Source: CAYPFY01 sp964410105
GTDB lineage: Bacteria > Bacteroidota > Ignavibacteria > UBA10030 > SZUA-254
NCBI GenBank assembly: GCA_964410105.1
Contig: CAYPFY010000002.1
Coordinates: 62,001 to 126,000 of the forward strand
Direction of reading: 5' to 3'
Length of the DNA: 64,000 bases
Below, one piece after another: positions 17,882 to 26,800 of the stretch. The position numbers and the translations under genes are program-made. The notes below the pieces were generated by a model, which did no database searches, was not told where the DNA came from, and saw only the letters and a program-made list of their open reading frames with translations. Positions within the stretch are counted from its first letter, which is position 1. Every line of letters begins with the position of its first letter.

Positions 17882-19576
17882 TCATGCCAGTTGATATTCC
17901 GCCATATCCATCATGAAGGTCAGAAGCGCCTGAAGCTTTGACTTGATGGCGGCCTTCTTTGCAGGATCGCTCGGATTGCTCACATAATCGGTCCACTCGG
18001 CGGTCCATTCATAATCGGGCAGACCCGGGAGCAGAGTATCCCTCAAAAACTGATGCTGGTTCGCCGTAATTGTCACCGGGAAAAGCTGCGACGCAAACTC
18101 ATCCACAATAATATTGGGATCCGACGGATCGGACACCTGATTGACAAAGGCGATCGGATCCGCCACAAGAGTAAAACTATTCTGGCGGTAACCGTTATTA
18201 TTCAGCGTATCCGTAAACTGATTTCGTTTCGGAAGAGTATCGGAACTAATCCACAGCTCATAAAACTGCGGAGTCTGATAATAGGCGGCCCAGCCCGCCA
18301 CATTTGGCGGATCTCCCACATCCAGCTGCATATTGGCCGCCTGGGTACGGATGTACTTCCAGTGGTTGTACTGAGCGGTAAGATTGCTCGAATCGGGAAA
18401 AACTATTCCCAGCTGCCGGCACATCCCCACCGTATGGTCGACGGGATTTTTAATCACGCACCCCACATTCACCGGATCGAAGAAATGCTGGCTTTTCAAG
18501 AGAGTCTGGAGAACGGGCTTAACATCGTAATTATTCGTCCGCAAAATGTTTGCAAGAGGCACGATAATATTTGCCTCGGTCGTATCATCGATCACATAAT
18601 AGACAAACCAGCGGTAAAGCTTCCTGCACAAAAACTTGGCTGTTTCCTGCTGATTAAAAATCATCGTCAGAAGCGCGTCGATCTCCGCATTCCCCGTCGC
18701 ATCGGTACTCCCCGTAATGACCGTATTCCCGTAATCCGAGGAAAACTGTTTATTGGTCGTATCGTGTCGGCTCAGCGTGAAATATGAATTCAGATTTGTC
18801 GAGTCGTCCCGCCACCCGGTGAGAACTTTGGCGGCGGCCTGAACATCCGCTTCAGTATAATTCGTATAATTCCCGGGAGCGATCTCGGGACCCTTGCCGA
18901 TCGTAAAAAGTTCCTGAAGCTCACGGCCATAATTCTCGTTGGGGCTCGTCTTCGTATTCGTATTCCCATTCAGATACCTGAGCATCGCAGGATCGATCGT
19001 CACCAGCTTCGCCAGATTCTTGAAATTTCCCATAGCGCTCTGGCGCAAGAGCGCATTCTGCATGTAAGTGAACCGCGCGTCCGACACCACATCCATCTCG
19101 GACACAAAATGATTATGCCAGAACAGCGTCATCTTTTCGGTGAGGGAAATATTCTGGCCCAGCATAACGCCTATCCACCACGACTTAAACGAGCTCACCC
19201 GGGCCGAATTGGGATTTGTCCCGTCGGGGTTCAATTTCGCTGCATTCACCCATGTCTGACCGATGGGCACCGTCGTATCCGACGTACTCACATTCAGCGG
19301 AGGCGAGGGCGCGGAGGCGTCGGTGAGGAGAATCGTCATAATCTCATCGATCGACTTCGTCACCAGGCTATCCACGTCGCTCTTTCGGGCGCCGAACATC
19401 GTGCGACGCAACAAATGAGTAATCTGATCGCGGCTGGGATTAGAAATCGGGTCGAGCCCGGCATTAGTCCGGGTCAGCTTGGGAAGCGTCTTATTCGCAA
19501 ACTCGCTGATCGCGGGTTTCTTATCCTGGGTGGGGGACAGGATACTTTCGGCGGTAAGAAAATCTCGTCTCTTCAT
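17882..19576 (-). CDS. DUF1800 family protein, partner of DUF1501
   Basis: A 564-residue protein of the DUF1800 family: the N-terminal THLLRRTMFGARKSDVD, the central LFWHNHFVSEMDVV, and NYGRELQELFTIG followed by VLTGWRDD are the features by which I recognise it. It starts MKRRDFLTAES, a twin-arginine-like opening with no clear hydrophobic core, so the export route is unclear and no T9SS domain is seen at the C-terminus. ATG at 19576 was chosen; an in-frame TTG at 19618 directly behind an AGGGAGG is an alternative that would add 14 residues. The biochemical function is unknown. Confidence 0.88.
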   Translation of the reverse strand: MKRRDFLTAESILSPTQDKKPAISEFANKTLPKLTRTNAGLDPISNPSRDQITHLLRRTMFGARKSDVDSLVTKSIDEIMTILLTDASAPSPPLNVSTSDTTVPIGQTWVNAAKLNPDGTNPNSARVSSFKSWWIGVMLGQNISLTEKMTLFWHNHFVSEMDVVSDARFTYMQNALLRQSAMGNFKNLAKLVTIDPAMLRYLNGNTNTKTSPNENYGRELQELFTIGKGPEIAPGNYTNYTEADVQAAAKVLTGWRDDSTNLNSYFTLSRHDTTNKQFSSDYGNTVITGSTDATGNAEIDALLTMIFNQQETAKFLCRKLYRWFVYYVIDDTTEANIIVPLANILRTNNYDVKPVLQTLLKSQHFFDPVNVGCVIKNPVDHTVGMCRQLGIVFPDSSNLTAQYNHWKYIRTQAANMQLDVGDPPNVAGWAAYYQTPQFYELWISSDTLPKRNQFTDTLNNNGYRQNSFTLVADPIAFVNQVSDPSDPNIIVDEFASQLFPVTITANQHQFLRDTLLPGLPDYEWTAEWTDYVSNPSDPAKKAAIKSKLQALLTFMMDMAEYQLA

Positions 19577-19798
19577 CGCGGCGCTGTCGGTCCAAAGAAA
19601 TCTATTCTTTAGAAACAACCTCCCTGAAAGGGTTTAAGGACAAAATACGTGATTTCAGACAAGAGTCAAGAGCCCGCGTGATTTTTCGGTCTGAAACCTC
19701 CGGAAACTGTTTTTCGGGCAAGATTTTCAAAAAAATTAAAAAGAATTTAATCTCCCAAGAACAAGTAAAACCGGGTGTGCGCGGCTTCCGGGATGGCG

Positions 19799-19828
19799 TT
19801 GTCTTTCCATGGGGGAATTGCTACTTTG
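19799..19828 (+). promoter_or_regulatory. Candidate Bacteroidota-type promoter for the outer-membrane barrel gene
   Basis: TTG at 19799-19801 and TACTTTG at 19822-19828 are 20 bases apart, close to the Bacteroidota -33/-7 pattern (TTG and TAnnTTTG) but one base short in the -7 element. The start codon is 30 bases downstream. The 281-base divergent gap (19577-19857) is visibly A/T-richer than the flanking genes and must also hold the DUF1800 promoter. Confidence 0.35.
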
Positions 19829-19857
19829 ATTACCATCATGAACGATTCACAAACTTC

Positions 19858-21162
19858 ATGAAAAGAAGTCCTCTCATCCCGGTGCTCGTTCTTATTGCCC
19901 TCTGCACAAAAGTACACGCGCAGGAGATCGATTTCGGCATGTCCACCGTTCATGACGAGAACATTTTTGATATTTACACCCCATTCCCGGACCAAGTCAC
20001 GGAACTTGAGCTCAGCGTTACGAAAGAATGGGATTTTTCGCAGAATACACTGGGCATGAGCTACGCGGGGTCGGGAGTTTTATTCTCGACTCTTCAGGAG
20101 CGCAACTACCACATCCACCTCCTGGCCCTCAGCACGTCGTACAGATTCCTGCGCGACAACGACGAATCGGACTCCCCCGATTCGACGCAGGACATTCTGC
20201 CGGGGCGGGCGGACAGTCTCGACCAGATCCTCTTTGCCTCCGCCGGGGGCGGTCAGCAATTTGACGGCGAATCGTTTTCCGAATATGACAACCGGGCCTT
20301 TCTCAGCACCATCGGGTTCCGGCAACCGATCGGAGAATGGACAAGCGCCACCCCGTCCTGGGCATTTACCTATCGGGAATACCCGAACCTCGACATCGTT
20401 ACAAATTTTCAAAATGCGTTCAGGCTCGCGCTTCGCGGCGACACACCTGGCGGCACAACCTTCTCGTTGATTCCCGCTTTCGCCGTGAAAAACTACACGA
20501 ACTCCTCGACATACGCCTACACTGTCAATGAGATTCACAACGTGGGACCTGCTGATACGACCATCGGAAACGGAAAGAGGCACGGCATCGGAAATGGCAT
20601 CAGCGGAACCGAAATAACGCAGCGCACGAGAACATTCACGGCGGGCGACCCCTCGGTGCGGCAGTGGACCCTCTCCGCCGGCATTGAGCAAATGCTTCGT
20701 AGCGACGGAACACGTTTCTCGGCCACATACACACGCGTAGGAACGCCCTCGGCGGCGGCCCGCGCGATTCCGCAGCAACTCCGAAATGTCCTTGAAGTCA
20801 AGGGACTCACGTCGACCTCGCAAAACGAGATATATGACGACCGCTTCAGCTACTCAGCCAACGCGATTGAACTCCGCGCCGAACATCCTCTCCCCTATTC
20901 GCTCACGATAAACGCAGGGGCGGGTTTTCAGACAAAAACATATACCCTCCCCGCCATGGACCTCTCCGACACCGTGCAACTCGCCGACCGCCGGCTCGAC
21001 GACCGGACGGAGATTTCCGTAGAAATCTCCCGGCCCATCGCACTCGGGTCAGGCATATTGAAACCTCAGGTTGACATCCATTACCTCCGGAACAAATCCA
21101 ACGCGCCATTCTACGATTTCGAAAAAAAGACAATCCTGATGGGCATTGAATACAGCTTCTGA
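19858..21162 (+). CDS. Predicted outer-membrane beta-barrel protein
   Basis: A 434-residue exported protein of no recognised family. Signal peptide MKRSPLIPVLVLIALCTKVHA then cleavage before QE. The mature part alternates polar and hydrophobic residues in many short strands rich in Tyr, Thr and Arg, and ends in ILMGIEYSF with a C-terminal Phe, as expected of an outer-membrane barrel recognised by Bam. The ATG at 19858 was chosen because the signal peptide starts there; the frame is open upstream. Its end overlaps the start of the glycosyltransferase gene by 17 bases, so it may serve the same envelope pathway, but this is inference. Confidence 0.75.
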   Translation: MKRSPLIPVLVLIALCTKVHAQEIDFGMSTVHDENIFDIYTPFPDQVTELELSVTKEWDFSQNTLGMSYAGSGVLFSTLQERNYHIHLLALSTSYRFLRDNDESDSPDSTQDILPGRADSLDQILFASAGGGQQFDGESFSEYDNRAFLSTIGFRQPIGEWTSATPSWAFTYREYPNLDIVTNFQNAFRLALRGDTPGGTTFSLIPAFAVKNYTNSSTYAYTVNEIHNVGPADTTIGNGKRHGIGNGISGTEITQRTRTFTAGDPSVRQWTLSAGIEQMLRSDGTRFSATYTRVGTPSAAARAIPQQLRNVLEVKGLTSTSQNEIYDDRFSYSANAIELRAEHPLPYSLTINAGAGFQTKTYTLPAMDLSDTVQLADRRLDDRTEISVEISRPIALGSGILKPQVDIHYLRNKSNAPFYDFEKKTILMGIEYSF

Positions 21163-22591
21163 CACGCGCCGGGACAACCCGGCGGTCCCCTGGATAATCG
21201 TCGGGATCATCGTCGTCGTCGCCCTCATCATCCGGCTCTTCCGGCTTGAGGAGAAGAGCCTCTGGAACGACGAAATGTTCACCTTTGACGTCGTGAGCGG
21301 AGGATTCGGTTCCATCCAGCAGATCCTTCTTGCAAAATACCATCATCCGCCCCTCTACTTCTACCTCGCCAAAATCAGCACACAGCTTTTCGGATCCACG
21401 GCCTGGGCCATTCGGCTACCGTCGGCAATCTTCGGGGCGCTCACGGCCGGGCTGATATACATAAGCCTTCCCGACATAAAAAAAATGGGAGGGCTTGCCG
21501 CGTCCATCCTCTGCACGGTCGCTCCCTTTCACATCGCATATTCGCAGGAAGGGAGGCCCTATGCAGTGGCCGGATTCCTCTGTCTTCTGAGCACACAGGC
21601 ATTCATCGGACTGATGCAAAGACCCGGGCGATGGAGACAAATCTACTACATCACCTCCTCGACTGCGCTCCTCTACACGCATCATTGGGGAGTATTCGTC
21701 TTAATATCACACACAATCGCGCAAATAATAACCGCCAAGAAACTCAAAGGGCACGCCGTCACGGCCTGGATGGTCATCGGCCTCCTCTATCTGCCGGAAT
21801 TCCTGGCCTTACGCGCACAGATCGCCGGCATCGGCGCGACGAGCTGGTTCTGGGCCGATCCCCCCGGGTTCGGTGAAATCTTTCACCTCGCGACAGCATT
21901 TTCCGGAACATATTTCACGGTGGCCTCCGGAACCTTTTCGCTCCCGGCCATCCTTCAGATCATCGGCACACTCTCGGTGGTGCTGCTCGTCTTAATCGCC
22001 GCGCTCAAGACGCTCGAAACAACCCCTGGGCGTCAGGTATACCTGGCCGCCCTCTGTGGGACCCTCATGATCCCCTGGATAATCTCCTTCATCAAACCGG
22101 AGATTTTCCTCTGGTACAGGTACACGGTCATCGCCTTCCCGATATTCTGTGTCATCGCCGGAGAAATTTCGGATTCGAGAACCATCGGGCTGAGCATCGT
22201 CAGCCGTTCGGTCCTCTTCGTACTCATCATAATCGGAGCGACCGGAACGGCGCAATACTATTCATGGCAAAAATCAAACATCAAAGACGTCTCGGAATAC
22301 GTCACTGCAATCACCGCATCGGACGTCAAGATCGTCATCCGCCCAAAGACAGTTGCGCCCTTGCTGAACTACTACTATCACGGAAATGCCGTGCAGTATG
22401 ACGAAGCATACCTTGAAACGCCGCTCGGGGGCATCGTGGACACGGCCGCCTCGTTTCTCTACATATCCCTTGACGTGCCGAACCAGATAAGAGACTACAT
22501 GGACGGGCATTTTCTCAAAGCGGAGCAGCGGAGGTACCCTGGCGTGGCCCACATGGGCATCGTCGCGGGGGTATACAGACAAAAACCCTAA
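21146..22591 (+). CDS. ArnT/PMT-like membrane glycosyltransferase (GT39/GT83 type)
   Basis: A 481-residue polytopic protein with about ten or more hydrophobic helices. After the first helix comes LEEKSLWNDEMFTFD, whose acidic pair fits the catalytic loop of GT-C enzymes, and then KYHHPPLYFYLAKIS, the conserved HPPL motif. Such enzymes transfer a sugar from a polyprenyl-phosphate donor to lipid A, protein or glycan outside the inner membrane; the acceptor is unknown. The likely start is TTG at 21146, inside the preceding barrel gene, since no ATG precedes the first helix. Its stop overlaps the stop of the convergent GT2 gene. Confidence 0.82.
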   Translation: MNTASDTRRDNPAVPWIIVGIIVVVALIIRLFRLEEKSLWNDEMFTFDVVSGGFGSIQQILLAKYHHPPLYFYLAKISTQLFGSTAWAIRLPSAIFGALTAGLIYISLPDIKKMGGLAASILCTVAPFHIAYSQEGRPYAVAGFLCLLSTQAFIGLMQRPGRWRQIYYITSSTALLYTHHWGVFVLISHTIAQIITAKKLKGHAVTAWMVIGLLYLPEFLALRAQIAGIGATSWFWADPPGFGEIFHLATAFSGTYFTVASGTFSLPAILQIIGTLSVVLLVLIAALKTLETTPGRQVYLAALCGTLMIPWIISFIKPEIFLWYRYTVIAFPIFCVIAGEISDSRTIGLSIVSRSVLFVLIIIGATGTAQYYSWQKSNIKDVSEYVTAITASDVKIVIRPKTVAPLLNYYYHGNAVQYDEAYLETPLGGIVDTAASFLYISLDVPNQIRDYMDGHFLKAEQRRYPGVAHMGIVAGVYRQKP

Positions 22592-22599
22592 GACTTAGG
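22587..22599. repeat. Palindrome across convergent stop codons
   Basis: CCTAAG-A-CTTAGG is a perfect palindrome with a one-base centre. It contains both the TAA stop of the plus-strand glycosyltransferase (22589-22591) and the TAG stop of the minus-strand synthase (22588-22590). It is too short and loop-less for a normal terminator. Confidence 0.4.
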
Positions 22600-23877
22600 C
22601 TGGGGGGCGGGCTTCACATCGAACCGGACAGTCTTCACCCACGTTCTCTTTTCTTTTTTCACAAAATCGAGATAAATCGCCTTGGCCACCACATACATCC
22701 AGAGCTGGCAGTAGCTGAAATACATCAGGAACGTAATCACAATATTGGCAAAAGTATCCTCCCGGTCGTACGACAGGGCGAGAAGAATTTCCAGCACAAA
22801 CAGAATAATGCCCACGATCCACACCGCGGTATAGGGTCCCGGGAGGCTGATCGTCACCACATTAAACAGACCCAGCAGGAACAGAATATCGGACGACACG
22901 ATAGCGACCAGGAACACGTAGTACAGCGAAAGCAGGTACAAGAGCTCGAACGCCAGAAACTTATTCTTGAAAGACCTTAATTCCCTCAAGAACTTAGTCC
23001 CTACGTAATTATTCCCCCGGACCCAGCGGGTTCGCTGCTTGATCCACACCTTCCACGATTCCGGCTCCTGTTCATACGTCAGCGAATAGGGCACAAATTT
23101 TATGCGCAACCCCTGCGTATAAATCCTGATGCTCAGTTCAGAATCCTCCGTGATAGCATCCTCGTCCCACCCGTGAAGTTTTTCCAGAAGGTCGCGGCGA
23201 ATCACAAGATTGGTGCCGGGGAGAGTCGCCACCTTGAACATCTTCCACCTCCCGGCCTGAAGCATGGATTGAAAAGAAAGCGTCTCAATATTAATGAAGC
23301 GTGTAAGAAGATTCCGCTTCTTATTCACCGTCCGGAATTTTCCCAGCACCGCCCCCAGTGACTCATCCTGCAGGAGTTGCGCCATCAGATACTTCAGGGC
23401 ATTCGGGTCGGGCGTATTATCCGCATCATAGACGGCGATGAAAGGGGCATCGGTCTGTCTCAGTCCCAAATTGAGAGCACGGGACTTGCCCTTCCCCCCC
23501 TCGCCTTTCGGCACATTATACAAGCGCACCCGCGAATCCTTCCGCACAAACTCTTCGACAATCTCGGCGGTTGAATCGGTCGAGCCGTCGTTAATAACGA
23601 GAATCTCCAGCCTGTGGGCGGGATAGTCGAGACGCGTCATCGCATCCAGCGTATAGGAGATCACCTTATCTTCGTTATGGGCGGGTATGAGCACGGACAC
23701 GCGTGGAAAATCGAACGACATCCCATCCACAAGCTTCTTCTCCCTCATCGAGTTCCGGAAATGGAAAAACCCGGCGAGAGTCAGAACCAGCTGATAAAAA
23801 ATCATGAACCAGATGAGAATAACGGAGAGGAGGAAAACGATACTGAGATCGAGTTCCAGGAGAGACTGTTCGGGCAT
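22588..23877 (-). CDS. Processive family 2 glycosyltransferase (PgaC/BcsA-like synthase)
   Basis: A 429-residue membrane synthase. One N-terminal helix, then the GT2 domain with SVLIPAHNEDKV, LVINDGSTDSTAEI, the metal-binding AVYDADNTPDP, the acceptor-site DAITEDSELSIR and the processivity motif KQRTRWVRGN, followed by about four C-terminal helices. This set is that of polysaccharide synthases that polymerise and extrude a beta-linked chain. No PilZ domain is present. The ATG at 23877 overlaps the stop of the deacetylase-like gene upstream (TGATG), so the two are translationally coupled and probably act on the same polymer. The polymer could be poly-GlcNAc-like, cellulose-like or something else. 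Confidence 0.9.
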   Translation of the reverse strand: MPEQSLLELDLSIVFLLSVILIWFMIFYQLVLTLAGFFHFRNSMREKKLVDGMSFDFPRVSVLIPAHNEDKVISYTLDAMTRLDYPAHRLEILVINDGSTDSTAEIVEEFVRKDSRVRLYNVPKGEGGKGKSRALNLGLRQTDAPFIAVYDADNTPDPNALKYLMAQLLQDESLGAVLGKFRTVNKKRNLLTRFINIETLSFQSMLQAGRWKMFKVATLPGTNLVIRRDLLEKLHGWDEDAITEDSELSIRIYTQGLRIKFVPYSLTYEQEPESWKVWIKQRTRWVRGNNYVGTKFLRELRSFKNKFLAFELLYLLSLYYVFLVAIVSSDILFLLGLFNVVTISLPGPYTAVWIVGIILFVLEILLALSYDREDTFANIVITFLMYFSYCQLWMYVVAKAIYLDFVKKEKRTWVKTVRFDVKPAPQPKS

Positions 23878-26800
23878 CAGGCGGTAGACGTTCGGGAAAT
23901 CCGGACGATCAGATAAAAAGTCATCAGGGCGGCGCCGCAGATCAGACCCAGACCGACGATAAACCACGAAGACCAGAAGCTCGTGATATCGACCCCGTAG
24001 GAGACCGTGGTCTCGAGAATGGCGACAACATCGTGTTGTCCCTGAGGGAGAGAAACGGTATAACGCCTGTGGCCCTCGACGGGTGTAGACTTCAGCTCAT
24101 CCCCATCGACAATCACGGTGAAGGGGCGGTGGCTGAAAGAGGCATAGCAGCGTGTGCCCGAAGAATAGCTGAACGATACGCTCCTGTTGGAGTTATGGAG
24201 ACTCGTCAGAGATCCGGTGAGAGAGAGCAGCCTCCCCGTCGTTGGGGGTGGCCCATAAAAAGGCTTGTCGGAATGCCGTTCCGCCTCAAGGACATGGTCT
24301 CCGGCAGGGAGGAAAAACAACCCCTGATCAGACGTAATCCGGTCGCCGGACGGAAGAATCAACGCCGTATACTGCTTTGGAAGCTCCAGGACAACAGGGA
24401 AAGCCGACGAAATCTTCCACCCCCCCGGCACATGATCGATCGAGGCCCGCGCAGACGCCGCGTAGCTCATCATACGGAGATCCTGGGGTCTTACGCTCGA
24501 TTCGCTATAAATAGAAAACCGTTCTGCACCCAAGGCGGCGGAACTCACCAGCTGATAACTCTCTATCCCTGTTTGCACAAGCGTCGGAAACGGAGTTGGC
24601 TTCTTCTCGTCCCTGAAGGGCAAAATATTCAGATCAAGCATCAGCTTCTCCTGGCCGAGAAGTTTCTGATACCGCTGCCCGATCTTCAGGTATCTCCGCG
24701 GATCCTTGGACCACTCCGACTGTGGATCTTCGACCTGAAGCGTAAAATCATGCTTCTTGGAAAGCTCCGCGATGCGGCGGATATCGACCCCAAGATAAGT
24801 GCGAAGCTCGGGATTGCCGATATTATCCAGCGCCGTCACCACCACATCAAAATAGGGTCTCACGGCGCGGACCTCATCCATCGTCTTCAGAAACTCATCG
24901 TGCAGCCGCAGAAGCACGTTCACGCGATAATCTTCAAACCGCTTCCATGCTGCGGGATTGAGTTTCCAGTAGTACCCCGACGTAGAATCGAGGAGAAGAG
25001 CGGGGTCGAACCCCGCCTTCTTCCTGAACTCCGCACGGGCTGACGGGTGCATGGGCGCGAGAAGACGCGCATCCTGAGGGCCGTTGCCCGACTCAAAATA
25101 AAGCTCGGCAAGATTCACCCCATCCCAGTCGTACTTCAGCAAAAACTCCTTAAAGCTCGCCTTCACCGTCGCAAGACATTCACGATCTGTGAGCGCCATC
25201 GGATACCGCCAGGATGGCCGGACCGGTTCGCCTTTGAAATTAAGCTCCTGCCATTGCGGATGATCTTTCCAGAATTTTTCGGAAACCTGCGGGGGATCCA
25301 GCCACGCGTAGACAAGAATTCCATTGGAGTGGCATAACCGGATAAGCCGCTCATAATCATAGGTCCAGGACTGATACTGATGCCACCCCACGACATGGAT
25401 AACCCGCACCCCGGCGGTCGTCCAGCGTTTAACGAGATCCTCGATGCTCACATTATGCCTATACCCGTCGTCGAAATACACCTCAAGATTTTCCCGGCGC
25501 AGAACCGGCTGAAGGTGACAGAACGTCCTTACATACTCGATCACATACGGAAAGCGGCTGAACCCGCCGGTCGAGACAGGGTCGAACCTGATCCCGAAAA
25601 ACAGAATTCTGCCGTTGCCATACTTTCTGCCGATAACAACGGGCGCTTCGGTCCGCTCATCGATGCAGAACGACTCATCATTCTGGTCCACTTCAAAACG
25701 GTTCATGATCTCGGACGCTTCGGGAGTCAGGGCGTCCTCCGGGTAGAGCCTGTCCCTCATCCTCTCGATCTTAATCGAGGAGGGGGCAAACTTGATCCCG
25801 AGCTCCTCGGCGAGTCCATTCTTCCCGTCGGTGATCACATTCCCGCCCGCTTCGACAAACTGAACGATCCGGTCGTAGGCGTTATTGGGCAAATGCTCCA
25901 CCGTATGAAACGGAACTACGAGCAGATTATACATCGACAGATCGCCGAGCGAATCGCCTGACAGCGTATCCACATCCACATTCAGGCACCTGAAGGCTGC
26001 GGCAAAACTCGACTGATCGTTGAGGGCGCCGCCGGTAGCGTGACCGTCCCAGACAAGGGCGACGCGCGCCTCGTCATAAATCTCCTCATTCTGAAAAACC
26101 CCGTTCCAGAGCGTCGTCGCCTCATTCTTCAGCTTTTCGAACCACGACAGTTCCGTTTCGCGGTATTCGGAGGGCTCGGCCAGAAAAATCTCCCCCTCGG
26201 GCACATCGACCGAATCCCTCACGACGCCGTGTATCCGGTCGGCCGAGATTTCCCGCCGGTCGGTGCGGCCGTCGGGCCGCAGCCAGGTTTTGCGGAGATA
26301 CTGATCCTCGAGCAAAACATCAAAAGTCTGCCGGCCGGTAAGGATCACCCGGTCCTTGAGCCGTACCGAATGAGGTTCCTCTTTCGCGTCCATAAACGTA
26401 TACCCCATCTCCAGGATACCGTCCACATACTTCTCAAAATAATCGAGATCGATAAAGGCGTGAATAAACGCCGACGCGAACCCATCGCGGACATAAAGCT
26501 GCGCCTCGGCGCCTTTCAGGAGAGTTTGCACCGCCTGATCTTCCACCTTGGGATCGGCGTCATAGGGGACATAGCCCAGATTCTCCGGCAGAATGCGCTG
26601 GCCGTAGAGGTCTCTTTCGATAATATAGGGAAAGTACTGGCTATAGTCCGGATCATCGATCACCATCCGCTGTTCCATACAGGTCGAAAAAAACTCGCCA
26701 AACACCTGGTAATCGACCTGGGAAGCGGTATAGTGCGGGGTTTCCCAGATAAGCGGGTAAAGATTATTCCTCCAGAATTCCTCGAGACCCATCCTCATCT

